From Chara braunii (Eukaryota; Streptophyta; Charophyceae; Charales; Characeae), in NCBI GenBank assembly GCA_003427395.1, contig BFEA01000085.1, positions 95,079 through 158,135 on the forward strand: 63,057 nucleotides of DNA. Direction: 5' to 3'. Position 1 is the stretch's first letter. Every line of letters begins with the position of its first letter. Below, piece by piece: positions 23,628-34,810 of the stretch. A program made the translations under genes and the position numbers. The notes under the pieces were generated by a model that was given only the letters and a program-made list of their open reading frames with translations, ran no database searches and was not told the DNA's origin.

Positions 23628-24074
23628 TCATGCTGGTGCCTTCCCCTTCAGTTTCTTCTCATACTCGGCCACGATCTGAGGAGCTGTCTTGACAAGTTCC
23701 TCCCTTGTAAATCATCGATCTTCCTTAGGATCCGTATGATGCCTGAACCGTACTCTGTATTCTCTTGCAGGTTTAGTCAGTCTACCCTTGCCAGCTGGCT
23801 TGGGAACAGGCATGTCTCTGCGCTCCAAGATATTGTCGACGTCCATGTGGCCATCCATGGTTGGGGGCAGCATAGATCTCCGAGATGGGAATTGTTCTGT
23901 CTCAGCGAAAGGTGCGAGCTTTGAGGCATGAAACACAGGGTAAGAGCGTAGGTGACCAGGGATACGAATCACATACGAGGGACAATCGAAACTATTACCC
24001 ACAATGTCTAAGACTTCCCAAGGACCGACATACTGAGGCATTAGTTTTCTAGAGATGCTGAATTCCTGTCCCAA
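23628..24074 (-). pseudogene. integrase C-terminal and chromodomain-like tail (element B)
   Basis: Reads MGQEFSISRKLMPQYVGPWE, a GPF/Y-type module, then SYPVFHASKLAPF, then EYRVRFRHHTDPKEDR followed by TGA and in frame FTREELVKTAPQIVAEYEKK to a stop at 23,628. The TGA sits where a Trp (TGG) is expected in a chromodomain-like WxxxEEL motif, so one base change truncates the protein. Chromodomains guide chromovirus integration to marked chromatin; that role here is inferred from family only. Confidence 0.8.
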
Positions 24075-24190
24075 CTCACTAGCCTTAACCCAGACATGTT
24101 CCCCTACCTGAAATGTGGACTCTCAGCAATGCTTGTTCTCAGAAGCAATCATGGCTTCCTGAGATTTCTTGATGTGTTCGACAGTCTGAT

Positions 24191-25444
24191 TCAACAATTT
24201 CTCATACTGGACACCAAATTCAATGGTTCCAGGGGTTGCGGCAGTCCGGTTTTCAGGCTGGCAGATCTAGGCTTCCATCCCAGATGCAGCTGATTAGGAC
24301 TGACATCGGTGGTGCTGTGTACAGCATTGTTGTACAGGCTGGCGATGAGAGGTAGTTTCTTATCCCAGTCATTCTGGCTGGGCTTGATGTAGTGCCTCAG
24401 CAGATGCTGCACCACACGGTTCATCTGTTTAGCCTGCCCATTTGCTTCGGGATGATTCCCAGAAGTCATCTGGAGCTGGCTGCCCATCTGTTCAGCGGCC
24501 TTCTTCCACATCTCACTGGTAAATTGGACATCTCTATCACTAACAATGGTCTTTGGCAGTCCAAAGTCACGCACCCAGTTGTCCATGAACAATTTGACGA
24601 CATGCTCAGTCCTGGCAGTCTCTGGCATGGCGATTAGTCTAGTGTACTTAGTGAACCTATCCACTATGACGAAGATATGCCTTTTGCCATTCTTGCTGGT
24701 CACGAGGGTATCCATAAAATCCATGGAGATACTCTGCCCCGGACCAGCAGGAATGGGTAGGGGCTTCAATAACCCAAGCGGAGCTTGAGTCTGCAGCTTG
24801 TCCCGCTGACAGACTTGGCGAGTCTGTACGTATGTCTTCGCATTGACAAGCATGTTAGGCCTCCAAAAGCGATGTACTAAGCTAGCATAAGTCTTCTTGT
24901 AGCCGAAATGACCTGTCGCGTCATGGCACTCACCTAAAAATAAACTACGCAAAATATCCCTAAATAGAACTACTAACCTTTTAAATCCTGCCTTCTCGAG
25001 AAAGAGCAACCCATCCACCATCACAAACTCATCAGATGTGGCCTTGTCGTCGGACTCGAGTTTGCAAATCATGTCCATCGTGACAGGGTCTTCCTTGTAG
25101 GCCTCCACCATGAATCGAGTGACATCGTCAGATAAGCCAAACTTAGTAATCAGCGCACCCAAGTAGTCTTCCCTACGTGACAATGCATCAGCAACCTTAT
25201 TATACTCTCCTTTCACGTAGTCTAGCTTGAAGTCATACTGGTATATGACTTCAATCCAGCGTTTGAGTGGAGCAGAGAGAACAAATTGTGTCTTGATCCA
25301 CTTGAGTGTCTGATGGTCGGTCCTCAAATAGAAGAACCGTCCCAACAGATAGTGCCTCAAGTGGACAAGTGCCTTGTAGAGGGCGTAGAGTTCCCTTTCA
25401 TAGGTGGACTTCGCCAATTTCTTAGATGGCATTTTCTTGCCCAT
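24191..25444 (-). pseudogene. RNase H and integrase (element B)
   Basis: The 417-codon ORF holds RNase H motifs (STYERELYALYKAL, LRTDHQTLKWIK, YNKVADALSRRED), the integrase zinc finger (HDATGHFGYKKTY; TRQVCQRDK, where the first Cys is Arg) and the catalytic core: SISMDFMDTL, IVSDRDVQFTS and PEANGQAKQMNRVV. The third catalytic residue, normally Glu in QAEQMNR, is Lys, so integrase should be inactive. Upstream it is in frame with the RT ORF but separated by one TAA stop at about 25,455. Downstream a frame change near 24,190 leads to the C-terminal domain. Confidence 0.93.
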
Positions 25445-25456
25445 GTACTCGATTGG

Positions 25457-26146
25457 CTATAACTTTTTCTCTTCCTGCTGAGCCAAGGCTGCGCCTATGT
25501 CGTACTGGCTTGCGTCAGTGGTCACTATGAATGACCTTTGAGGATCGAGAACCATGAGAGCCTCATGATGTGTGAGGGCATGCTTCAGTCTCTTGAAAGC
25601 AGCCTCACATGTGTTTGTCCATTCCCATGGTGTGTCAAGGCGCATTCGATCAGTCAAGGGAGATACGATCGTACTGTAGTTTTGTACAAAATTGTGGTAA
25701 TAACCACACATCCCCAAAAAAGATCTGACCTCAGTCACAAACTGGGGTCGTGGCCAGTCTCTAATCCTAGCCACCTTCGCATCTTCAGGCCTAATTCCTT
25801 CCCCGAATACCTCATGACACAAGTACAAGATTTTAGTGCGACTGAACTCACATTTCTCTAAATTTATCTTATACTTGTGTTGTTGGTGGAGAGAGAGAAC
25901 TTTGTCTACATGCTGGGCATACTCCCCGATAGTCCTACTGAAGATAAGAATGTCGTCGAGGTACACGACGCTAAACTTATCCAAGTAGTCATGAAAGATC
26001 CTATTCGTGGGGTGCTGGAATGTACCCGGCGCATTGCATAGGCCGAAAGGCATCACCTCAAACTCGTACAGACCGTACTTGGTCTGAAATGCGGTTTTGT
26101 GTTGATCTTCCAGTCTAATCACAATCACATGGTAGCCGAATTTCAA
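25457..26146 (-). pseudogene. reverse transcriptase palm and connection (element B)
   Basis: Contains EDQHKTAFQTKYGLYEFEVM, PFGLCNAPGTFQ, the catalytic VVYLDDILIFSRT, the thumb RSFLGMCGYYHNFVQNY and the start of RNase H (FIVTTDASQYDIGAAL). The upstream fingers (RMCIDYRGLNAI) lie in another frame near 26,260-26,150. The stretch DTPWEWTNTCEAAFKRLKH is the point where element C is split into two distant halves. Confidence 0.94.
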
Positions 26147-26149
26147 GTC

Positions 26150-27010
26150 TATCTTTGTAAGTAGTTACATCCCTGCACCCTATCCAATAGGTCATCGATG
26201 CATGGTAGGGGCTCTGCGTTCTTAACTATGATGGCATTGAGGCCCCTATAATCAATGCACATCCTTAGTGACCCCCCTTCTTCGGTACAAATAAGAATGG
26301 TGAGCCGAAGGGGGAGATGCTAGGCCATGTCCATTCCTTTTCCGTGAGCTCTTTCAGTTGCCGACGGAGCTCGTCCAACTCGGCCGGAGCCATCGTATAG
26401 ATTCTCCCTTTGGGTATCTTGCTCCTAGGGATGATCTCTATGGCATGGACAACCTCCCTGTCTACGACACCTATAGGCTCCTCGAACAGATCAGGGTACT
26501 TAGCGACGACGCTCTCTATCTCTGGGGGTGTTTTAACAGTCTCCTCTTTTGCAGATACTAAGACCAAGTACATACCCTCCTCTTGGTTCTGTTTATAATA
26601 ATAACTATAAAAGGCCGATGCGCACAAACACCCATAGGAGTCAATCAACCTACTAGCTTTATACTTAGCTAGTCTAACAGTCCTCCCATTCGGTAATTCG
26701 TGCTTCAACACTTTCTTGTCCCAATCGAACTGGGGCTTGGCAACCTCGAGGTAGTACATACCTGACAACATGTCAAATGGTAGGTCGTCACTAACTAGGA
26801 ACGAAATCTTATGAATCAGTTCCCCTCCTGGATAGGAGAAAGTGCAGACCACGTCCTTGACATAGTCCTCTACCAACATGCTCTCTTTGTTGGCCAAAGT
26901 ACATGCTACCGGTCTACTCAGGCGCTGCACCCAGTCCTTTAGGCGCAATCTCTCAACGCAGTCGCTTGTTATAAAGTTTTGTGTGGAGTCGATGTCTACA
27001 AATGCCTCGC
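26150..27010 (-). pseudogene. retropepsin and RT fingers (element B)
   Basis: Protease active-site region reads AFVDIDSTQNFI, where most relatives have a D-S/T-G-A core; the same variant occurs in element C. It is followed by MLVEDYVKDVVCTF, LPFDMLSGMYYLEVAKP (flap/dimer region), the linker SVVAKYPDLFEEPIGVVDRE, KGRIYTMAPAELDELRRQLK and FGSPFLFVPKKGG. The frame changes just after KKGGH where RMCIDYRGLN continues. The protease would process the polyprotein. Confidence 0.88.
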
Positions 27011-27022
27011 ATCTGCGGTCCC

Positions 27023-28050
27023 CTACACCAACTTCACAACGAAGTGCTCCCCTCTAGGACCTCTACTTAATGCCACCCAGAACTCACGAGGGTCCCTTAC
27101 CGACCTTTCACTTTGTAGGTCCTCCAAGGCCCCAGACACATCCAACGAGCAGAGTATCGTTGGGTCCAGATGCGTGTGCGGGGTTACTAAGGAGTCAATA
27201 GCTTTGGCCAACTCTTGAAAAGGGGAGCGTACATCACCCGCTTCAACGAAAGTAGAAGCAGCTATAACTTCTACTGGCCCTAGGTGTTTCCCGAGCCGTA
27301 ACTCAACGAGGCCCCAGTCTGGGAAGAAGTAATCCCACCTTTAGGTGGTATCTTCTGCGAGACCTTAGCGTTCTTGCACTTAAACTGTTGATGGCCAGTT
27401 AATGCAAGCACCCCGCTGGTAACGAGCCCGCCACACATCCGGATCCAAACCTGCTCGAACCCATGCCGCTATCTTTTGCGGGTTCGGGGTGTTCCCTTGA
27501 CTCCTGTCCACCCTTGTCGCAGCCAGCTGCCTTGCCTTTGACTACGACAGTGAGGTTGCTACCCTCAGCATCATCCTCGCCATCTATCTCTGTACCGTCC
27601 ACAAGATCTGAGAAATCCTGGATCTCGGTTTGAGTACCATCAGCCTCGACCATCATCAATCAACTACCCTTCTTCTTCCATTCTTGTGGACTCTTCTTTT
27701 TTTTCCATCCGTAGAGGGGGCCTGAGCACCTCCTAGCGTAACCTCCAAATCTAAGGCCTTCTTGCTAAAGGTCTCAAAGGTGTCATACTCTAGCCGAGCC
27801 TCGCTGGCTAACAAGTTTCTTATGTCTGTGGGAAGACATCTAAGGAACATGGTCAACAAGTCCTATGGATTGTATTCAACCCGGGGACGACAATCAATCG
27901 CTCTACAGCTGAGGTGAGCTCACAGACAGACTTGTAGTTTTTAGTATCAAGCTTCAACAACCCATCAGTGGCAATTTCTGCCTGCTGTTGTTGATAGGGA
28001 CACTCGATCGGGTCCGGGGGAGGCATGTTGGGTGTTATGTTGACTGCCAC
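27023..28050 (-). pseudogene. Gag polyprotein in several frames (element B)
   Basis: MAVNITPNMPPPDPIECPYQ opens at 28,050 and continues KLDTKNYKSVCELTSAVERL. The next frame (27,859-27,656) gives FLRCLPTDIRNLLASEARLE and FSKKALDLEV, a capsid C-terminal signature. Then an acidic linker (27,659-27,399) and a nucleocapsid remnant HQQFKCKNAKVSQKIPPKGG near 27,390-27,330, with the leading Cys pair missing. An ORF at 27,211-27,023 leads into protease. Confidence 0.75.
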
Positions 28051-28185
28051 TTCTGTAAAATTACAGAACTAGACACGAACGGGTGGTACCATCTTGTGGC
28101 AGATACGTATGTCCGTGGCCAGAGCAGCCTGTGGATGTGATTCAGTGACTTCTGGTAACCAAAGAACGCCTCGTAGTCGTGTGGT

Positions 28186-29272
28186 TCAAGCAATTTCATG
28201 CATGTGCACGACCTTAATGAATTGTAAGAATGAAGTCTGTGCAAGGCTAGAGTACAGTTGGCATGAATATTGCAAACCACAGATCATGCATTCCAGTTGG
28301 CGAATGTTCGATGTGACATCGAAGTTCGAGGCGTTTGTTTGCAGCCATTGCAGCAAGCGAGAGCGCCAGGTAGGGGTGGCTTGAGGAAGGGTACGAGATA
28401 TAGATTGCCATTCCAAATTGGCTGCTTGTGCCAACAGGCAGTGCAGGGTCGAGCGCACAACATAGAATGGACCTGGGTTAGTGTCAATGATGAACTTCAA
28501 GAGTTTGTGTTGTGGGGCGAGTCATGGAAGGAGGAGTTCGACCACCTCGCAATCAGATCCACCTGTTCGAGCGATGAGATCGTCTGACAGGCGGTAAGCG
28601 TCCTTGTGGAAGGACACTGTTGACGCCCCGAGGGTGCAGGGTGGCAACGCGCCGGATCCAAAACCCTTCACAAGGGGTAGCTGCACACTTGAATTGTTCA
28701 GGATTGATGGAGCCATCAGCATTTAGACAAAGATGGGGGTCTATACATTCCAAAGAGCAGGCAGCAAAATGAAAAGGCGGTTGTCTGGCCATGGAGTGAG
28801 AGAGATGGCGGTGATGTGAATGAGGAGTTTGGGAGGAATAGCGGGCGAGCCAATGTTGTTGTAGACGATAGTGAGCGGAATAGGTAGTTTGCCCGACATA
28901 TATGCGGCCAAAAGGTATATGAATAATAGCATAGATAACGCCAGGCGCCAAAAGAGCATCCATTCCTGGTTGAACGGGGCTCTGATCAATGCCTCGTAAT
29001 CGCAACTCGAATTGTTCCGCACGGGCAGCGGGTGCCACGTAGCGGAGTCGTTTCTTAAACAAGCGCCCTGCATCATAAAGACGTGTGTTCCAGTCATGAT
29101 GTGCAACCCAGTCAATTCTATTAGTCTGGTGTCCATAGCGGTGACGAGTGAAAGAAAGAGGGGGGCCATAGAGGGGATCACAAGGAAGAGATGTGCTTCG
29201 TGCCACGCCACCGGCAGGGATATCCCTGTTCGAGACCCTTTCCTGGCTCTCACACCGTGTTACTGATATCAT
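28186..29272 (-). pseudogene. GIY-YIG endonuclease, PLE type
   Basis: The 239-codon ORF (29,272-28,553) has GVIYAI at residues 111-116, RIYVGQT at 123-129, RLQQH at 136-140 and a catalytic-type Glu202 in CEGFWIRRVATLHPRGVNSV. These are the GIY, YVG, Arg and Glu elements of GIY-YIG nucleases; the ExxWIRxLxTLxPxGxN ending is typical of Penelope-like retroelements, where the nuclease cuts target DNA. Downstream sequence continues in other frames (28,722-28,522; 28,500-28,186, FLQFIKVVHM), so frameshifts have broken it. It stops near 28,100 against element B. It may be part of a PLE whose RT is gone or is the fragment at 33.2-34.8 kb. Confidence 0.8.
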
Positions 29273-29280
29273 TAATGAAC

Positions 29281-29610
29281 TTATTGGAACTCAAAAAGTA
29301 CCTTTTTCAGGAAGGAGCCAGACTCAAAAGGGAAGATCATGGGTCATAAGAAAGGATCAACAAGGAGGATAAATGCAATGAGGGGAACACCATGATCCAG
29401 GGTTTTAGGTCCGTCGGCTCATCACGGAGAAGTTGCCGACGTCCCTTGCATGAAGGCCCTCGCCACAGTTTTCTAAGCGATGGCTCGGCTGGTACAAAGA
29501 ATGCCTCCACCTGTGAGTGTGCTTTGGGTCACTGCCCTAGACGTCGGGCACAGGTGGACCAGCTATTCTAGTAGAGAGGAGGGGCCCGGTCATCACCAGA
29601 AACTGCTTTG
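29281..29610. other. no gene seen
   Basis: Sequence upstream of the GIY-YIG ORF. The only structured word noted is GCCGACG/CGTCGGG. No ORF worth calling. Confidence 0.4.
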
Positions 29611-29619
29611 TACAACTTT

Positions 29620-29760
29620 AAAGCAAATTTAGGCTTTCGTTTTCCATGTGATGGGTCGGGAAGAGGTGGTACTGAAACTTTTTGTACTATATTACTTAAT
29701 GAAGGAATTCGTGCTTGGATGGCAGCTCAAGATCAGCCTCATGAAAATCTTGTATTGCAT

Positions 29761-29800
<40 letters not shown>
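29620..29800 (+). other. chimeric plastid-derived insertion (psaA / psbD / antisense 16S rRNA)
   Basis: Three plastid pieces are fused. 29,620-29,673 codes [18 protein letters not shown], the iron-sulfur binding loop of photosystem I PsaA (Pro is now Ser). 29,675-29,756 codes [19 protein letters not shown] and HENLV, the C terminus of photosystem II PsbD, with a small deletion. 29,757-29,800 is the reverse complement of the 5' end of 16S rRNA (AGAGTTTGATCCTGGCTCAG and GATGAACGCTGGCGGCATGC on the minus strand). The pieces are non-adjacent in plastid genomes, so they were joined during or before insertion. The reading frame across them (29,608-29,823) is a chance product. Confidence 0.88.
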
Positions 29801-29929
29801 TAGATCCAAAGTTCAAAACCTGAGTTGCCTTCATTATTTAGTAACAAAACTGAAACATAGACTTTTTCCTACTAGTCTGATATTGGTGACGGTTGAGGAC
29901 AATGTCAGGTGGCGACTACCTCTTGTTGG

Positions 29930-30870
29930 CTACTACGACCCTCTATTATTCCAACCAGTCTTATCCTACCAGATCTCTACTTTGTCTTGTACAATACCCA
30001 CCGAAAAGTTCTACTTCAGCCCTAAGGTACAAAATAAAATGGGACATGGTACCAGGGCCCCTGCTGCGGCAGACAAAGATTCGGTCTTATCCTATCCGAT
30101 CTCTACTTTTCTTGTGCAGTGCCCACTGGAAAGTTCTACTTCAGCCATAAGGTACAAAACAAAATGGTACACGGCACCTATCGGACTTTTCTGTCAGGCC
30201 TTGCTGCGGCAGACAGAGATTCACTTTGTCGTGGCGCTTCCCTGGGACTGAGCTGCAATAGGACCGGGACTTGACACGGACCCGCTACTGTTCCTACCGG
30301 TTTTATCCTATCTGATCTTTACTTTGTCCTATAGAGTACCTACCAGAAAGTTCTACGTCAGCCCTAACATACAACAGAAAATGGGCCAAGCTACCGGAAA
30401 GTTATACTTCCGCATCCGCCAAAATCGAAGAAGAGAGGTTCTGACATTCGCCTCACTTTTGTGCCTGTGCCCCTTGCCTCCGACATTATTCCAGACTCTT
30501 CTGCCAAGCCCTGCTCCGACAGAAAGAGATTTGGTCTGTCGTGGCCCTTCCCTGGGACCGATCTGCAATGGCGCCGGGACTTAACCCGTGGTGACTCCCT
30601 CCTATTGGCTACTAGGACCCTCTACCGTTCCTACCGGTTTTGTCCTACCGGATCTTCGCTTTGTCCTGTATGGTACCTACCAGGACTGAGCTGCATGGCC
30701 CTGGACTCGACACGTGGCGACTCCCTCCTATTGGTTGTTAGGACCTTCTACTGATCCTACCGATCTTATCCTATGGGATCTCTACTTTATCGTGTACAAT
30801 AACTACGAGAAAGTTCTACTTCAGCCCTAAGGTACAAAAGAAAATGGAGACACATTATCAGGGCCGTACT
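29930..30870 (+). repeat. irregular ~140-330-bp tandem modules
   Basis: About five diverged copies of a module with TTATCCTAxCxGATCTCTAC, TTTGTCxTGTAxAxTACC, GAAAGTTCTACTTCAGCC and AAGGTACAAAAxAAAATGG, at about 29,945, 30,085, 30,290, 30,635 and 30,755. CCTGCTGCGGCAGACAxAGA follows several. ORFs here are shadows. Confidence 0.8.
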
Positions 30871-32160
30871 GCGGCAGCGCTGCATCTTTTCACTCCCACC
30901 AGCCTAAATTCAAGGTCCTCCGATGAAGCAGGCTTGTGTAAAATCAGCAATGCCTGTAAGGCTATAGGAATTTGGCAGTAGAGGTTTTCCATGAGCCACT
31001 CTCGTTAGCCAGAAGCTGAGATACTTAGCAAATGCTTCATCTCTTTAAAATGACGATACAGCATCAGGAGTAGCTACCTGTCAAACTCATGAATCCCCCT
31101 GCATGCTTGTTCATCATGCAAGACTATGCGAGGTGCGCAGTTGCTCTGTGGGGAACCACCTTACCTCCACCTTCAGGTCTTGGTATTCCATCTAACTCCG
31201 TGAAATAGTTCTCCAAGAGCTTCATGCTGAAGTTAGAAGCAACAGTGCTCGCAAGTACCACCCTTAGCCAAGTCCTTCCCCTTTTGTAGTGTAGACGCGC
31301 CCGGTTACAGCAGTGCTGATCTGTAACAAGAGCGCGGAGGTTCGAAAATTGAAACGGAAGCTTTCGCACGCACCCCATAGTTCCTTGTCAAGTGCCGAAA
31401 AAAAGAGTGTTCAGAATGCAAGCCGCTCAGGGCTGCTGAATCAGACCGATTGTGGCAACCCAACCGCTATCGAATGTACCTACCAGACACAGGAGGACCA
31501 GACGGAACCTCACATGGACTCTCTCTGCTTGTCGCTGCTATTTCAAAGTTGAATTTATTCGAAGTGCGAAGAGGTTGCGGGTCCGAGGCATGTTGCACAA
31601 GCAACCTCAAAAGGGCAAGCTCTACAGTATGTTCCAGTGGTAGCTGAACTTATTTTTATTATTACAGTTCTCACCATTGCAATTACCCATGCCGTATGCC
31701 TCACGGAAAGTCTGAGGGCTACAAGTCGCACTCAGAACCAGGCCGAAGGGGGGCAAAAAAATCCCACAAAAAGATTCAGGGCCTGGACAAGATACGGTTG
31801 ACCAAGTCAACGGTCGATCTACCCAATTGTCAAAGTCAAAGGTACCCAGCCCAGGCCGCCGGTCAGGCACACACATTTGTTTGTATGCAGGTACCCAGAC
31901 AACATCAGGTCCAAACGAAAGTCTGCAACTGTACACAATACAGGCCCTCGGTTGGACGACTGTGGGGGAGCAAACCGAGGCCAGACAACCTCGTCAAATG
32001 CTACTTAAAGGCTGACTTCGAGGTGGTCAACATTCAGTCTTGCTATGCTGCTTGGACGCTGGCTTGACTTCGACCAGACGCTGGCTAGACGCTGGCTGCA
32101 CGAAGGCACTGTGGACAAAGACGCGGACTGTGACATCATGCTGGCGCGTTCTGCATTGGG
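30871..32160. other. no gene supported
   Basis: Short ORFs on both strands with no recognisable protein. GCTGGCTAGACGCTGGCTGC-type words near 32,050-32,100 lead into the minisatellite. Confidence 0.4.
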
Positions 32161-32164
32161 CGCC

Positions 32165-32415
32165 AGGCATTGCTGATGTGGCGCTTCCACCTCTCTATAG
32201 GGCTGACGTGGTGCAGGCCACTGGTCGACATTGCTGACGTGGCGCTTCCTCTGGTCTACATTCCATGCTGATGTAGCGCTGCCTCTGGTCTACATTACAT
32301 GTTGATGTGGCGCTGCCTCTGGTCTACGTTGCATGCTGATGTGGCGTTGCCACCTCTCTACATTGATGATGTGGCGCGTGCCACCTGTTTCTGCTGACGT
32401 GGCATTGCCCGCCCT
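32165..32415 (+). repeat. ~40-bp minisatellite
   Basis: Units such as GCTGATGTGGCGCTGCCTCT followed by GGTCTACATT recur with a period near 40-42 bp, about six copies, some with CCACCTCTCTA in place of CCTCTGGTCTA. Confidence 0.88.
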
Positions 32416-33230
32416 GTCTACATGAGGTGACAGGTTGCGACAAGGAGGAAGATCGGGATCCGTGGAGGATTGGGATCCGGTACTCACCTGAGGTTGATGT
32501 CATCACTGTAATTTGTTGTGTCTTCATGGTCTTCACGAGATAAGAGTGCCACGTGGCACTACTGTGTGATCAGGATTATTATACTTCATATACTGGTTGA
32601 TGATGTGGAGAGGGAAGCAGCCCGGAATAGGAGTGGGGTTTGATGGGATTACTCTTGGGTGATCTTTGATCACCTCTTCCACCTTCTCCTCTGTCTAATC
32701 CCCCTCCACTCTCTTCATCTAATGGTGAGATACTGTTTCAGATACCACTTCACGATAATTGGAGACTTTGTTGCAGATGTAGAGACTACTGGTGCATGGC
32801 GACTGATGGGTATCTGCCAGACGGGGTTCATTACACCATTAACAGTCTTCTTATTATATTTATTACTGCCACCGGAACCTTAGTACGCAAAAAAAGTTAC
32901 AAAACAAGGTAAAAAGGTAAAGAAGTAAAAAGGTAAAGAAGTAAAAAGTAAAAAAGTAAAAAAGGTAAAAAAGTAGAAAACACGCACAAGGAGTCCAAAG
33001 ACGTTCACAGTTGCCTCTCTTGATCCTGCAACCCTTTCGAGATCGAGGTAATCAATCTAGTATGCGTGTGTGTGTGTGTGTGACCCACTCGCTGTAGAGG
33101 GATCGCATAGCGTACCGGGTCAGGTGTCACGGGGGACAACTGACCCTATCGGCCTGGATCCTGCGCACACCAAACAACTATACAGACACAAACACACAGT
33201 TAGTACATGCCATGCTCCTGCTCCAAACAG
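32416..33230. repeat. A-rich simple repeat (32,885-32,985) in noncoding DNA
   Basis: The core is AAAAAGGTAAAGAAGT-type repeats, with a (GT)n run at 33,066-33,082. The rest has no recognised gene. Confidence 0.7.
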
Positions 33231-33239
33231 TCGAGGACC

Positions 33240-34810
33240 AGCTGCCGGTTAATACGGCTAGGCTGAAAAGCCCGATGGTTTTCAAATACTTTTTTTACCA
33301 CCTTCCAGCAGCTCCATGAATCAAACCCATTTTCCACCATGGCCATTATGATACGATGGATTTCAAAGGCTGCCTCCTTTGGTTCAGTGCATAGGATCAG
33401 AATGAGTGTCGTCTGCGCCGTGATGATCTACAGTGATTGCGCAATACTCCTATTGGGGCAGAAACGAGTGAATCTGCACGATTCGAATCCTAATCCCCTC
33501 CTTCTGTCATTTTTTGAAGTCACAAACTCCTCACATTCCGTTGAGGAGACCGTCATCCTCATGTTGAGAAAGTTTGCAATAATGCCTTGCCCATGTTCAT
33601 CCACCTGCTCGGTGATGTCAGCGGTGTAGACCGACATCACCATTTGTGGCAGGCTGGCTGTGAATTCACCGATGAAAGAGACCGGTCACCAGAGGTTAGG
33701 CTTTACCCCATACTTGGCTTCAAGAACGATGCTTCTTTCTTCGCAAAACTCCCGTACGAAGGGAACCAGGAAGCTCAGAAGGCATGCTCATAGTTCGGCC
33801 ATGGAAGACACTGAGGAGTTGGCCGCGTTTGTGATCCAACGGAACGCCCGTTTGTGCACCTTGAAAACAGTCATGAGGTAAGGCAGTGTCATCCCGATGC
33901 GTGGTAGCGCCGTCAAGTGTGCAGTCTCCACGTATATGGCCACATTAAGGTGCTTTGGTTCCTCATGCAGAAAGACGAAGTCTAGAAGGGACAGCCTCTT
34001 CAAAGCCAGCTTCCTTATGAAATCGATGCATAAGAAAGTTGGTGTGTTGGCCGCCTTGTCGGCGCCCATGATCAGGAATCCTCACGTAAGGAAATCAATT
34101 TCCTTCTTGATGCTTGCTTGATCGATCAGCTCCGCTGTGATGTGCATGTGCCTGCGTAAGTGCCTGCACATTTTGCCACTGGCCTTCTCGATGACAAGCT
34201 TCTTCACTTCCATCCACGTCCTGCTGCCGAGTTTTGCTACCTCGTATGAAACCGCAAGCGGCTTTTTGAGAAGCCGCTCCAGCTCGTATGAGGCCTCATC
34301 CACATCCATTACTTTTAGAGGCACACAACGTGCCTTGAACATCGCCCTAAGCCTGCAAGTGTATGTGATCTCAGTGCTCAAAGTAATCACATGCTGATGC
34401 ACCGAACTTGGGATGAGTTTCGAAGGAATGTCACTGAGAAGAGAGGCGTTCCTACCCACCCTGCAGAAACATCTAGCCTCATCGTAGTCTTTGGTCCATT
34501 GCTCCAAGTTGAAGTCCTAAACGGTTCATTGGCTTGCAAACGTAAGCTGCAACCGGATCGTTGTATGTCCAATCGAAAACGATGTCGTTTAGCCAAGAGT
34601 TCGCTTCCTCTACGACGACTTGCTTGAGTGACCCCACAATGATCCTGGCTGAAAAAGCTTCCATGATTCGGCTCGTGTACCTTATGTGCAGGTAGAATGA
34701 CTCTAGACGGTCCTCGTTCTGCCACTTGAGCCTGCCGTTGGGAAGAGCCACCATCTTTCCTCCCTGCTCCGAATCCTGTGGGAAAGACGAGAGGTGAATC
34801 ACCCATCATC
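33240..34810 (-). pseudogene. Penelope-like element reverse transcriptase (broken)
   Basis: Minus strand pieces: 34,802-34,479 (RLESFYLHIRYTSRIMEAFS), 34,507-34,082 (DVDEASYELERLLKKPLAVS), then after one stop 34,069-33,788 with GADKAANTPTFLCIDFIRKL and LPYLMTVFKVHKRAFRWITN. The DK...FxC block and the K-V-H-K...R-I block are what PLE reverse transcriptases show before the palm. In the same frame, past a TGA at 33,788 and another at 33,686, comes VMSVYTADITEQVDEHGQGI, matching motif A (aspartate in TADI). The frame continues to 33,428. PLE RTs resemble telomerase. Two nonsense codons and a frameshift make this a relic. Confidence 0.72.

Larger units (their letters stand above)
23628..28050 (-). 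mobile_element. Ty3/gypsy chromovirus-like retrotransposon B (best preserved)
   Basis: Minus strand order from 28,050 down: Gag, protease, RT, RNase H, integrase, chromodomain-like tail. Only a few stops and shifts break it. It has the same protein family as element C, which makes it the reference used here to read C. No 5' LTR was found; its gag start abuts the PLE endonuclease fragment at about 28,100. Confidence 0.92.

Noticed and set aside
29608-29823. A fused PsaA-PsbD protein gene
   Set aside because: The pieces are short, one is out of context, and the third is antisense 16S rRNA. A chance open frame.
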